A stretch of 19,351 nt of DNA from Methanomicrobiales archaeon (GCA_012511245.1 JAAZGM010000112.1:1-19351); one strand, 5' to 3'. Shown: positions 1-7,010, counted from the first letter of the stretch. Numbers and translations: made by a program. The notes: a model not told the origin generated them from the sequence alone.

Positions 1-13
1 AACAACCCTTTTT

Positions 14-1180
14 TTACATCGAGTATTCCCTGATCACCCCCCGGTACACATCCACCGTCTTCTCAAGCTGTGCAACAGAGACCCGTTCGTCCACCGCGTG
101 CAGCGTCGGGATCTCCCCCGGCCCATACTCCACGACATCGAACCCCCTGTAACGGAGATACTTCGCATCGCTTGCAGCCCACTGGAGGAACGGCGCCACC
201 GTCCCGTAGACACGCTCTACCTCGTGGGAGACCGTCCGGACAATCCGTGCGTCGGGATGGGTCAGACTCGGCGCTGCGGTATCCATCTCGCGTATTGTAG
301 CGTTCGGGGCGTGCCTGGCGATGCTTCTCCGGAGTTCGTCAAGAGAGCAGCCCCACGGCACCCGGATATCGAGTTCCATCCGGCACTGTTCCGCCACGAT
401 GTTCGCCTTCTCCCCGCCCTCGATCCTCCCCGGGTTGAACATCACCCCCGTCAGGATCTCATCCCCTCTCTCGATTCCGAAGATCTCGCGAAAGACCCGG
501 GCGGACTGTGCGACAAGCGGTCTCAGGTCTTCGCTGACCGGGAACGGACGGGAATGAACCTTCCGCAGATGTTCGATCAGATCAAACGCCGCCATGATGG
601 CGCTCTTCCCGACCAGGGGGTAGAGAGAACTGTGGCCGGGCTGGCCACGGAAGGAGAGATCGATCCGGTAGAGGCCTTTCTGGCCGACTGCAGGGCTCAT
701 CGCCGGTGTCGGCTCGGCGATCAGGCACTCACGGGGTATGAGCAGGTTCTCTGCAAGCAGCGACCGGATCCCGTACTCCCCGCCGGTCTCCTCATCACAG
801 ACGAAAGCAAACTGGATCTTCGGTTCCACCCCGCTCTCGACGAGATCCCGGTAAGCGGTCAGGAGCGCGGCGCATCCGCCCTTCATATCGGTCGAGCCTC
901 TCCCCCAGATATAGCCGTCGGCACTCTCCCCGCTGTAGGGGTGGTGCGTCCAATCATCAGGGATGGCGGGAACCACATCGACGTGGCCGCAGAGGAGGAG
1001 GCGGGGATCCTGCCCGGTCGTGATGAGGTTGTCCCGCCCGCCGGGGTTTGAAAGAACACGGTTCTTCACCCCGAGCGAGTCCAGGTAGTCACTGATGAAC
1101 GCGATCACATCTGTTGTGCTTCCCGGCGGGTTCTCACTCTTGATCCGGACAAGCGACGAGGTGAGTCGGGCGACGTCCAT
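14..1180 (-). CDS. M20 family metallo-amidohydrolase (ArgE/DapE-like deacylase)
   Basis: A 388-residue zinc-dependent amidohydrolase of peptidase family M20, the family of acetylornithine deacetylase and succinyl-diaminopimelate desuccinylase. Visible metal-site motifs are GHVDVVP (H66, D68), GRGSTDMKGG (D98), DEETGG (catalytic E130, ligand E131), AEPT (E156) and a C-terminal LHAVDE (H361). GQPGHSS near residue 183 is typical of the lid/dimerisation domain. Length matches the family, so the gene looks intact. The ATG at 1180 follows an AAGGAG ribosome site at 7-base spacing. It lies 11 bases after an unknown protein gene on the same strand and is probably co-transcribed with it. The substrate cannot be read from sequence. 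dapA, dapB and asd lie 6-8 kb away, but methanogens generally make diaminopimelate through DapL aminotransferase, so calling it dapE is unsafe. Family is certain, specificity is open. Confidence 0.93.
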   Translation of the reverse strand: MDVARLTSSLVRIKSENPPGSTTDVIAFISDYLDSLGVKNRVLSNPGGRDNLITTGQDPRLLLCGHVDVVPAIPDDWTHHPYSGESADGYIWGRGSTDMKGGCAALLTAYRDLVESGVEPKIQFAFVCDEETGGEYGIRSLLAENLLIPRECLIAEPTPAMSPAVGQKGLYRIDLSFRGQPGHSSLYPLVGKSAIMAAFDLIEHLRKVHSRPFPVSEDLRPLVAQSARVFREIFGIERGDEILTGVMFNPGRIEGGEKANIVAEQCRMELDIRVPWGCSLDELRRSIARHAPNATIREMDTAAPSLTHPDARIVRTVSHEVERVYGTVAPFLQWAASDAKYLRYRGFDVVEYGPGEIPTLHAVDERVSVAQLEKTVDVYRGVIREYSM

Positions 1181-1191
1181 GGGTGGGCTCC

Positions 1192-1701
1192 TTATGCAGA
1201 CCTGCTCTTCACATATTCATCAAAGAGACGGGCAAGCGATGAGGAGGCATAGAGCTGTTTGATGAACGCCGGATCGAAGAACTCATCGATGAACGCCGAG
1301 AGGTACCCGGACGGGATCGGCTTCCTGTCATCAGGGCTGAGTACGATCCGGAAACTCCGGTACTGGGCGGGGTCCTCCTCGTCGTAGATGCCGGACCAGA
1401 GCAGCGGAAGTTCATCGAACGTCTCGCGGTGCTCCATCTTGAGCCAGTTGATAAATCCGGGGAAATGTGTCCGTTCACCGACTTTCTCCTCATCCACGCG
1501 CCACCGCATGTATTCCATGCTCATGATATTCCTTGGCGACATGTAGTTGTAGGCGAGGATGCTGAGGGTGTAGTCGATGTGGGCAAGGGCATCGGTGAAG
1601 TAAAAATGCAGAACCGGGTGAAACTCGGTCGGGCTCTCCAGGATCAGTGATTTTCCGTAGAGTTTCTGTGTGACGCGGACATACTCGTTCGTTTCCAGCA
1701 T
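1192..1701 (-). CDS. Conserved-looking protein of unknown function, upstream partner of the M20 hydrolase
   Basis: A 169-residue protein I do not recognise. It is soluble, with no signal peptide, membrane helix or cysteine pair, and rich in aromatic residues (many Tyr, Phe and Trp). It looks mostly helical, with acidic and aromatic segments such as EYMRWRVDEE and FIDEFFDPAFIKQLY. It starts with ATG at 1701. There is no good ribosome-binding site, but a TATA-like stretch (TACTTTTTGTA on the minus strand, about 1724-1734) sits 25-30 bases upstream, which suits a leaderless transcript. It ends 11 bases before the M20 hydrolase start, so the two probably form one operon and may act in one process. 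Codon use resembles the neighbours. The reading frame is convincing; the function is unknown. Confidence 0.8.
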   Translation of the reverse strand: MLETNEYVRVTQKLYGKSLILESPTEFHPVLHFYFTDALAHIDYTLSILAYNYMSPRNIMSMEYMRWRVDEEKVGERTHFPGFINWLKMEHRETFDELPLLWSGIYDEEDPAQYRSFRIVLSPDDRKPIPSGYLSAFIDEFFDPAFIKQLYASSSLARLFDEYVKSRSA

Positions 1702-1721
1702 ACTTTTCTATTGGGAAGGGT

Positions 1722-1750
1722 GTTACAAAAAGTACTCCCTGTGCGCAGGG
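1722..1750 (-). promoter_or_regulatory. Probable promoter of the 1701/1180 operon with a short inverted repeat
   Basis: On the minus strand a TATA-like TACTTTTTGTAAC (1722-1734) lies 21-33 bases before the ATG at 1701. Immediately upstream is a 5-bp inverted repeat, CCCTG/CAGGG with a 4-base centre (1737-1750), that could be an operator. Promoter position is inferred from archaeal spacing rules only. Confidence 0.4.
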
Positions 1751-1838
1751 TTCGGTTGACCACAGGAGATGGTTTGAGGTGTTATCAGGTGGTGCACCCT
1801 GCATATGCAACGCCTTGCCGTTTGGGAGATGTAACGAG

Positions 1839-1856
1839 CTAAAAAACAGAGTTTAG
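1839..1856 (-). terminator. Probable T-run terminator downstream of moaA
   Basis: On the minus strand, about 70 bases after the moaA stop, there is a run of six T (1841-1846) within a weak CTAAA/TTTAG inverted repeat. T-runs are the usual archaeal termination signal. Nothing else is visible in the 225-base gap 1702-1926 apart from the promoter noted separately. Confidence 0.45.
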
Positions 1857-1926
1857 TGGAGATCCGGGAGGGATGCCGGGGATGGCGATGATCGACAGGG
1901 TGAGGTTGCACCCGGCCGATCGGTAT

Positions 1927-2805
1927 TCAGGCGAAAAACGGTTCTCGCCTGCTGACGGCTTCCCTGAAGGCGTCTTCGAGTTCCTTGCCGTGCTTACCCC
2001 GGATATCGATCAGGTTGTCGCTCCGGAGAAGGCAGGGTTTGAGTTTCCCGTCCGAAGTCACGCGCAACCGGTTACAGAATGCGCAGAACTCCGTGTTGTG
2101 GAGCGGGCGCACCACCTCGACCTCGGCGCCGTCGAGACAGTACTTCTTGCGGTGGTGCATCCGGCGTGTGACAACCCGGGTCGCCCGCTCGTTCAGGTCC
2201 TGCTCAACGCTGTCCACGTCACCATGGAACTTGCACTCGTTGAACTCCATCAACTCGATGACCTGGAGGATGACGTCGCGTTTGCTCCGGACGAACGCCA
2301 TGAAATCGTCCAGTTCATCCTCGTTGATGCCGTCGAGGAGCACCATATTGAGTTTGACCGGGGTCAGCCCGACCTCGATCGCCGCATCGATCCCCTTAAG
2401 GACATCTGCAAGGCAGTCTTTGCCCGTGATCTGCCGGTAGCGTTCAGGGCGGAGGGTATCGAGGCTGACGTTCACCCGTGCAAGCCCGGCTTCCTTAAGG
2501 TCGGCGGCCATCTCTGCAAGGCGCGTCCCGTTCGTCGTCATGGACGATTCGATGCCCGGGGGTACTGAGCGGACGATATCGACAAGATCGTGGCGGAGCA
2601 GCGGTTCCCCACCGGTGAACTTGACGCTCCTGATCCCGAACTTCACGCCAATCTGCATCAGTTCGGCGATATCCCCGGCGCTCATCTGTTCTTCTGGATT
2701 CACCTCACCCTCGGCGTGGCAGTAGATGCACCGCAGGTTGCATCCGGAGGTCAGGCTGATCCGGAGGTTGGTAACGGTTCGGTTATAAGGGTCCTTCAGC
2801 ACCAT
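1927..2805 (-). CDS. moaA: GTP 3',8-cyclase MoaA (molybdopterin/tungstopterin biosynthesis)
   Basis: Radical SAM enzyme that rearranges GTP to 3',8-cyclo-dihydro-GTP, the first step of molybdopterin (in methanogens also tungstopterin) synthesis. The SAM cluster motif CNLRCIYC (C22, C26, C29) follows the family N-terminus DPYNRTVTNLRISLT. A second cluster motif near the end has C241, C244 and C258, the MoaA-specific GTP-binding [4Fe-4S] site, and GGEP is present. I choose the ATG at 2805 (292 residues) because AAAGGA lies 7 bases upstream and homologues start there. An ATG at 2850 in the same frame would add 15 residues and run deeper into rlmE. The chosen start still overlaps the 3' end of rlmE by 23 bases, so translation is probably coupled. 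The C-terminal Gly-Gly of bacterial MoaA is absent. Methanogens need the cofactor for formylmethanofuran and formate dehydrogenases. Confidence 0.95.
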   Translation of the reverse strand: MVLKDPYNRTVTNLRISLTSGCNLRCIYCHAEGEVNPEEQMSAGDIAELMQIGVKFGIRSVKFTGGEPLLRHDLVDIVRSVPPGIESSMTTNGTRLAEMAADLKEAGLARVNVSLDTLRPERYRQITGKDCLADVLKGIDAAIEVGLTPVKLNMVLLDGINEDELDDFMAFVRSKRDVILQVIELMEFNECKFHGDVDSVEQDLNERATRVVTRRMHHRKKYCLDGAEVEVVRPLHNTEFCAFCNRLRVTSDGKLKPCLLRSDNLIDIRGKHGKELEDAFREAVSRREPFFA

Positions 2806-3394
2806 CGCACGTTCCTTTGAAGTTTTTTGCAATAATATAGGTTTCGGCACTCCCTTTCCGCGACGCTCTTGTTCTGTAGCCCCGGACGGAATAGAAATGT
2901 TTCCTCACTTCGGCGATCAGTTCACCAAAAAGTTCTCCCTGGAACGACTTGATCGCCATATTGCCGCCGGGTTTCAGGATCGTACAGGCAAATGCCAGTG
3001 CATCCTCACCAAGCCCGATTGCACGAGCCTGATCGTAACTCTTCTGGCCGGAGAGTTTGGGTGAAGCATCGGAGACGACGACGCTGACGATGCCACCTAT
3101 TTCCTCGCGGATACGCTCCTGGATGAGAGGATCGGTGAAATCACCGACGATGGTGGTTATACCTTCTATGGGTGCGATAGGATTGAGATCCACGCCGACG
3201 ACCCTGCCGTCGGTCAGATCGCGGAGCACCTGCAGCCAGCTGCCCGGTGCTGCCCCGAGGTCGACGATGTTATCGTCTGGCCTGATGATACTGTGCCGCT
3301 GCTGGATCTCCAGCAGCTTGTATGCAGCACGCGCCCGGTACCCTGCCTTCATCGCCTTTCGATAGACGCTGTCTTTAGTCCATTGAGAACCCAT
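2783..3394 (-). CDS. rlmE: 23S rRNA 2'-O-methyltransferase RlmE/FtsJ
   Basis: A 203-residue SAM-dependent methyltransferase of the FtsJ/RrmJ family that methylates a ribose 2'-OH in the 23S rRNA A-loop. The SAM-binding motif DLGAAPGSW (45-53) and the K-D-K-E catalytic tetrad (K26, D109, K149, E184) are all present, within YRARAAYKLLE, VVSDASP, AIKSFQG and SAETYII. Length equals that of the E. coli enzyme; there is no added TRAM domain as in some archaeal versions. It starts with ATG at 3394, with GGAGG about 10 bases upstream on the minus strand. The last 23 bases overlap moaA, which is read in another frame, so rlmE-moaA form an operon. A TATA-like box lies near 3461-3470. The A-loop target is inferred from the family. 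Confidence 0.94.
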   Translation of the reverse strand: MGSQWTKDSVYRKAMKAGYRARAAYKLLEIQQRHSIIRPDDNIVDLGAAPGSWLQVLRDLTDGRVVGVDLNPIAPIEGITTIVGDFTDPLIQERIREEIGGIVSVVVSDASPKLSGQKSYDQARAIGLGEDALAFACTILKPGGNMAIKSFQGELFGELIAEVRKHFYSVRGYRTRASRKGSAETYIIAKNFKGTCDGAEGPL

Positions 3395-3460
3395 TGGACG
3401 ATACCCTCCACCTGAGGTCGACGGATGACTGCTTGCACCGCCGGCACAATCAAGAAGATC

Positions 3461-3470
3461 CTATATAGTA
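3461..3470 (-). promoter_or_regulatory. TATA box candidate for rlmE-moaA
   Basis: The minus strand reads TACTATATAG, a good archaeal TATA box, 67 bases before the rlmE ATG. This predicts a leader of about 40 bases carrying the GGAGG ribosome site. Confidence 0.5.
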
Positions 3471-3528
3471 ATTGATGCTGTTAAACATCAATGATACGGT
3501 TGCGGAGTACAGGTTGATCAACGCAACC
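3471..3528. promoter_or_regulatory. Two adjacent inverted repeats in the rlmE/pcn divergent control region
   Basis: ATTGATG (3471-3477) and CATCAAT (3486-3492) form a perfect 7-bp inverted repeat with an 8-base spacer. Directly next to it GGTTGCG (3498-3504) pairs with CGCAACC (3522-3528), enclosing the palindrome TTGATCAA (3514-3521). They abut the rlmE TATA candidate and lie about 75-130 bases upstream of the pcn TATA box. They look like protein-binding sites between divergent genes, but no known regulator motif was recognised. Confidence 0.4.
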
Positions 3529-3601
3529 CGCAACTGCTTCTGAAACCGGTGCCATGAGTTCCTGGCGGGGTTTGATCGTAAAGCACTATAATGAACAGGT
3601 T

Positions 3602-3612
3602 GATTATATACT
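3602..3612 (+). promoter_or_regulatory. TATA box candidate for pcn-priL
   Basis: GATTATATACT ends 28 bases before the pcn ATG at 3641. Archaeal spacing puts the transcript start within about 10 bases of the ATG, giving a very short leader. AAGGGG just before the ATG is a partial ribosome site. Confidence 0.6.
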
Positions 3613-3640
3613 TTAAACGAGAGTTTAATAAGGGGTCACA

Positions 3641-4384
3641 ATGTTAAAGGCAACGATTGATGCAGAAATATTTCGGGAATCCATCGACGCCATCGCTGCA
3701 CTGGTGACGGAATGCCGCCTGCACACGGCCGATGACCAGATTCGGACGCGTTCTGTGGATACCGCGAACGTGGCCATGGTCTCCCTGGAGCTCCAGAGCA
3801 CGGCGTTCAATTCTTTTTCGGCGACGACCGGGGAACTGGGTCTGGATATCGCAAAGTTGAAGAACATCATCGGGATGATGGGGAGGGGCGACGCACTGAC
3901 CCTGAACCTGCTCGACGAAGAGCGGAAACTGGAACTGAGTTTCGGCGGCTACCGCTACTCCATATCGCTCCTTGACGTCAACACCATCCGGAAGGACCCG
4001 AACCCGCCGGGAATCGATCTCCCCGGAAAGGCAGTGCTCTCGGGCGAGGCGTTGAATAATGCTATCAAAGCCGCCGCCGTCATCTCCGATAAGATTGCAC
4101 TCGGGATCGATCCCGGTACCATGACCTTCTATATGGAGGCAGAGGGAGACACCGACCACATCAAACTCGCGCTCGGAGAGGACGAACTTGTCGCCTTAAA
4201 CCCGGTGCAGGCCCGCTCCCTCTTCTCGATCGATTACCTGAAGGATATGGGCAGGGTCATGGCACGCGCGGATGAGGTGGAGGTCCATCTTGGCATCGAT
4301 CACCCGGTAAGGTTTATCTTTGACATTGCAGACGGCAATGGCCGCGTCGAGTACCTCCTTGCTCCTCGGATCGAGGCCGATTGA
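3641..4384 (+). CDS. pcn: DNA polymerase sliding clamp (PCNA)
   Basis: Archaeal proliferating cell nuclear antigen, the homotrimeric ring that tethers DNA polymerases, the flap endonuclease and ligase to DNA. At 247 residues it has the standard length, with the N-terminal motif FRESIDAIAALVTECRLHTADDQIRTRSVDTANVAMVSLEL typical of the family and the second half (DYLKDMGRVMARADEVEVHLGIDHPVRFIFD) matching the C-terminal clamp domain. The tail LLAPRIEAD is the conserved end of PCNA that contributes to the PIP-box pocket. It starts with ATG at 3641 and its stop TGA shares one base with the priL ATG, so the two are translated from one message, which fits their joint role in replication. I see one PCNA only. 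It is likely driven by the promoter at 3602. Confidence 0.96.
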   Translation: MLKATIDAEIFRESIDAIAALVTECRLHTADDQIRTRSVDTANVAMVSLELQSTAFNSFSATTGELGLDIAKLKNIIGMMGRGDALTLNLLDEERKLELSFGGYRYSISLLDVNTIRKDPNPPGIDLPGKAVLSGEALNNAIKAAAVISDKIALGIDPGTMTFYMEAEGDTDHIKLALGEDELVALNPVQARSLFSIDYLKDMGRVMARADEVEVHLGIDHPVRFIFDIADGNGRVEYLLAPRIEAD

Positions 4385-5388
4385 TGGACATCGTACTTGA
4401 CCGCAAAGAACTCATCAAATATCCCTTTTTGAAAGAATCCCAGCAGCTGGCCCGCCGTCACGTCGAATCTCTTGAAGAGTTCCTCGACAGCGGGCCGGGC
4501 GCTGCGGCGCTTGAACGGGCGCAGGAACGGACCTCTGCTGCGATCGCGTTCAAAAAGGAGTTCGGGGATGAAAATACCCAGAATCTCAAACCCGAGATCG
4601 AGATCGCGAGTTACGCGCTTGCCCGGATGCTCGTCTCCTGTGTCGGCGACCGTTCGCTCATCGATCGCCTTGCCCGCTACGAAGCCGAACGTGCATCCTT
4701 CTTCCTTGCAGCCGAAGAACTGGAGATACGGCGGTTCGTTGCCTGGAGTGTCGGCATCGATACCCGGGCGGTAGTAATGCCGGTAACCCGGTATGTCGAG
4801 CTCGTTCCCCACCTGCGCGACAAGCGCTGGCGGCTCGTCAACAGGGATGTCCGGCAGGGTGGCGTGAACCTTGAGGCGAGCGAGATCGATGAACTCATCC
4901 GGGAGCGGATCCGGGTGATCATCGCCGACCAGCTGCCGCTCCGGGTCCCGCCTGCGATCTGTGAACGTTTTCAGCCGATAACGACCGGAATTGCCGCGCT
5001 GCTGCAGCAGCAGGCCCTCGAACAGTTCGGCGAGGTCAGAGAGGAGGCGTTCCCTCCCTGTATCTCCGCCCTCATCCAGGCGATCACTACAGGAATGAAC
5101 CTGACGCACATGGGCAGATTTGCCATCACAGCGTTCCTCCATACCGTCGGGATGAACGTCGCGCAGATAGCAGATGTATTTGCGCGGGCTCCCGATTTCG
5201 ACCCGGATATGACGATGTACCAGGTGGAGCACATATCCGGCCGGGGTGGGACCGAGTATACCCCACCGTCGTGCGCCACGATGCGAACGTTCGGGCTCTG
5301 CGTCAACCGGGACAAAGATTGCGAACGGGTCAATCATCCGCTGAGTTACTACCGCTTCAAGAAAAATGTGAAGAAAAAACGGAGTTAA
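4384..5388 (+). CDS. priL: DNA primase large subunit PriL
   Basis: Regulatory large subunit of the archaeal/eukaryotic-type DNA primase, partner of the catalytic PriS, which makes RNA primers at the replication fork. At 334 residues it has normal length. The C-terminal domain keeps the four cysteines that hold its [4Fe-4S] cluster: C226 (FPPCISAL), C297 (PPSCATM), C306 (FGLCVN) and C313 (KDCERVNHPLSYY). The tail is basic (KKNVKKKRS). I start it at the ATG at 4384, which overlaps the pcn stop by one base; a TTG in frame at 4381 is also possible but adds one residue only. priS is not in the window. The stop codon overlaps, by three bases, the stop of the convergent small membrane gene. Confidence 0.95.
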   Translation: MDIVLDRKELIKYPFLKESQQLARRHVESLEEFLDSGPGAAALERAQERTSAAIAFKKEFGDENTQNLKPEIEIASYALARMLVSCVGDRSLIDRLARYEAERASFFLAAEELEIRRFVAWSVGIDTRAVVMPVTRYVELVPHLRDKRWRLVNRDVRQGGVNLEASEIDELIRERIRVIIADQLPLRVPPAICERFQPITTGIAALLQQQALEQFGEVREEAFPPCISALIQAITTGMNLTHMGRFAITAFLHTVGMNVAQIADVFARAPDFDPDMTMYQVEHISGRGGTEYTPPSCATMRTFGLCVNRDKDCERVNHPLSYYRFKKNVKKKRS

Positions 5389-5606
5389 GCAGCCATTTTA
5401 TCGATCTGGTAACCGGCAATACTGAGTGCACCAATGAAGATGACCAGCGCGATGATGTATGCAAACCCCTCTATCCCTGCTATGAGATTGGGCAGCGCCA
5501 CCAGCAGCACGATAAACAGTGCAAGGCACCCAACTGCAGCCAGCACCTCAAGAACCCGTAGATTCATGTAATGAGGTGGGGTATGTGCAGGTATATCTCT
5601 ATCCAT
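5385..5606 (-). CDS. Small membrane protein with two transmembrane helices, unknown function
   Basis: A 73-residue hydrophobic protein with a polar N-terminus (MDRDIPAHTPPHY) and two predicted helices, about residues 17-38 (VLEVLAAVGCLALFIVLLVALP) and 43-66 (AGIEGFAYIIALVIFIGALSIAGY), ending KMAA. I do not recognise a family. It is convergent to priL, with the two stop codons overlapping in the same four bases. The start is uncertain. ATG at 5606 is preferred because it forms half of the divergent control region; ATG at 5567 (60 residues) and an in-frame TTG at 5648 are alternatives, and none has a clear ribosome site. Position opposite the HD-domain gene suggests shared control, not necessarily shared function. 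Confidence 0.6.
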   Translation of the reverse strand: MDRDIPAHTPPHYMNLRVLEVLAAVGCLALFIVLLVALPNLIAGIEGFAYIIALVIFIGALSIAGYQIDKMAA

Positions 5607-5670
5607 GGAGTGGGAGCGATCCGTACGGTTATCCGGTATGACCGACAATCCCCGATGTATGGATAGAGAT
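5595..5670. promoter_or_regulatory. Divergent start region with a perfect 12-bp inverted repeat at both start codons
   Basis: ATCTCTATCCAT (5595-5606) and ATGGATAGAGAT (5659-5670) are exact reverse complements. Each copy contains the start codon of one divergent gene, so both proteins begin Met-Asp-Arg-Asp. The 52 bases between hold no obvious ribosome sites. It could be a shared operator or translational signal; see findings. Confidence 0.4.
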
Positions 5671-6207
5671 GAAGCACTGGCCCTGCTCCTGCGTTATGTG
5701 GCGTCGCCGTCCCATATCGCGCACAGTCATGCCACAGCGGCGATCATGAGAAAGATTGCGGAGCACCTCGGTGAGGATGCGGCGGCGTGGGAGGTCATCG
5801 GTCTTCTGCACGACATCGACTACGATATCGTCGGCGCTGATATGGAGCGCCACGGCATCGAGGGATACCGGATTCTCACCGAGAACGGTGTCTCCGAAGA
5901 GATCGCGGATATCGTCAGGCGCCATAACCATCTGCTCACGTCCGGCTACGAGCGTCCGGTCGAGGTTGCGCTCCAGGCGGCGGATAGCGTATCCGGCCTG
6001 ATCATCGCCTGCGCCCTGGTGAAGGGCGGGGCGATCGATGAGGTCACCCCCCGGACAGTGAAGAAGAAGTTCAAAGAGAGATCGTTTGCCGCCGGGTGTG
6101 AGCGCGAGAGGATCCGGATGATCGAGCCACTCATGGACATGGAGACGCTCTACCGTCTTGCGATCGAGGGGCTCATGGAAGTCCGTGACGATATCGGTCT
6201 TGCCTGA
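5659..6207 (+). CDS. HD-domain (HDIG-type) phosphohydrolase
   Basis: A 182-residue protein of the HD superfamily of metal-dependent phosphohydrolases. Metal-binding residues are visible in order: HSH (H22/H24), LLHDIDYD (H51-D52), RRHNH (H89/H91) and AADSVSG (D109). The family commonly occurs as a single HD domain in archaea and is usually annotated only as an HDIG-domain protein; the substrate is probably a nucleotide or phosphate ester but cannot be told here. I use the ATG at 5659 because homologues start close to MDRDEALALLLRYV. In-frame ATGs at 5605 and 5638 would add 18 or 7 residues, and none has a convincing ribosome site. It is followed 40 bases later by a ThiN gene on the same strand. 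Family assignment is firm, start and substrate are not. Confidence 0.85.
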   Translation: MDRDEALALLLRYVASPSHIAHSHATAAIMRKIAEHLGEDAAAWEVIGLLHDIDYDIVGADMERHGIEGYRILTENGVSEEIADIVRRHNHLLTSGYERPVEVALQAADSVSGLIIACALVKGGAIDEVTPRTVKKKFKERSFAAGCERERIRMIEPLMDMETLYRLAIEGLMEVRDDIGLA

Positions 6208-6212
6208 ACGCA

Positions 6213-6238
6213 ATCCATATATGGCTCCCTGATCGAGG
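6213..6238 (+). promoter_or_regulatory. TATA-like box and ribosome site for the ThiN gene
   Basis: CCATATATGG (6216-6225) in the 40-base gap after the HD gene lies 23-32 bases before the ATG at 6248, the distance expected for a TATA box of a short-leader transcript. GAGG at 6235-6238 is 9 bases from the same ATG. Confidence 0.4.
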
Positions 6239-6247
6239 ATTGAGGAT

Positions 6248-6799
6248 ATGATGCAGGAAGAGCGCGTGAGGGTTCTTGATCGCACAAAAGAGGCTGTAGC
6301 GCTCCTTGTCGAGCGGATGGACGCTCGCCTCATCCCGGAGATCGGGATGAACATCGTCTACGCCCTGCCCGACGCGCGGGGAAAAGACGACGTGGCGGGA
6401 GTCTCCGGCCGGATCATCAGACTCGGTGATACGGTACATCCGGTTGGGGAGATCGCATTCGGGGCAAGCGATCACATAGCCCGGATCGTTATTACGGCGA
6501 TGCGTTTCGACCCGGAGATCCGGAGCGCGGCAAACATCCGCTTCTCGGATACAATCCTCACGGGGCTCGAGAACCTCCTCTTCGAGATCTGCTCGTTTGA
6601 CCGGGAGAGCGAACCGCCGGGCATACGGACGATGGACTGGGGCGTCGCCTCCTGCTGCAAGGAGGGTGTGCCCGACATCATCTACGATCGCGGGGCAGTG
6701 GGGAAAGAACCGATGATCCGGGTTCTCGGCGAGGATCCGGTCATGGTCGCACAAAATATTCTTAAACTGTCAAATCGCATTATTTATGCACAATTGTAA
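6248..6799 (+). CDS. Stand-alone ThiN-type thiamine-phosphate synthase domain protein
   Basis: A 183-residue protein made of one ThiN domain (PF10120 type). ThiN joins the pyrimidine and thiazole phosphates to thiamine phosphate and replaces bacterial ThiE in many archaea, where it is usually fused to ThiD or to a helix-turn-helix (the regulator ThiR). Signature stretches are EIGMNIVYALPDARGKDDVAGV, SGRIIRLG, GASDHIARIV, AMRFDPEIRSAANIRF and GVPDIIYDRGAVGKEPMIRVLG. R55 and H76 are 21 residues apart, the same spacing as the Arg and His I recall as catalytic in the Pyrobaculum ThiN domain, so enzymatic activity is plausible. There is no ThiD or DNA-binding domain. ATG at 6248 follows GAGG at 9 bases; a second ATG at 6251 is possible. 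The stop is 12 bases before the eS17 ATG. Confidence 0.85.
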   Translation: MMQEERVRVLDRTKEAVALLVERMDARLIPEIGMNIVYALPDARGKDDVAGVSGRIIRLGDTVHPVGEIAFGASDHIARIVITAMRFDPEIRSAANIRFSDTILTGLENLLFEICSFDRESEPPGIRTMDWGVASCCKEGVPDIIYDRGAVGKEPMIRVLGEDPVMVAQNILKLSNRIIYAQL

Positions 6800-6811
6800 G
6801 GGTAGGTCCAC

Positions 6812-7000
6812 ATGGGAATAAAACCGTCATATATCAAGAACCTCGGCGAAGAGCTCATTGTCAAGCACCGCAGCAGATTCAGTGGAGATTTTGAAGAGAA
6901 CAAGTACGCGGTTGCTGAAGTTGCCGCTATCGACAGCAAGGCCGTCCGGAACCGGGTTGCCGGGTACATCTCAAGAAAGATAAATACGAGGAAGCGGTAA
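6812..7000 (+). CDS. rps17e: 30S ribosomal protein eS17
   Basis: A 62-residue basic ribosomal protein of the archaeal/eukaryotic eS17 family. The start GIKPSYIKNLGEELI and the middle FSGDFEENKYAVAEVAAIDSKAVRNRVAGYISRKI are highly typical, and the length is normal for archaea. The ATG at 6812 has AGGT four bases upstream. It stands in a same-strand run between ThiN and dapA, with gaps of 12 and 10 bases, so it is probably co-transcribed with dapA-dapB. An AT-rich stretch at 6779-6787 could also serve as its own TATA box for a leaderless message. A eS17-dapA-dapB-asd order occurs, as far as I recall, in other methanogens. Confidence 0.96.
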   Translation: MGIKPSYIKNLGEELIVKHRSRFSGDFEENKYAVAEVAAIDSKAVRNRVAGYISRKINTRKR

Positions 7001-7010
7001 ATCAAACTAT

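Noticed and set aside
98..1051. Plus-strand open frame of 317 codons opposite the M20 hydrolase
   Set aside because: Shadow frame. The minus-strand gene has every metal-binding motif of its family and a good ribosome site.
14..1180. Naming the M20 hydrolase dapE because dapA, dapB and asd are near
   Set aside because: They are more than 5 kb away in another transcription unit, and methanogens generally use the DapL aminotransferase route, which does not need DapE.
4300..5337. Minus-strand open frame of 345 codons opposite priL
   Set aside because: Shadow of priL, whose four cluster cysteines and overlap with pcn make it the real gene. GC-rich third positions keep the opposite frame open.
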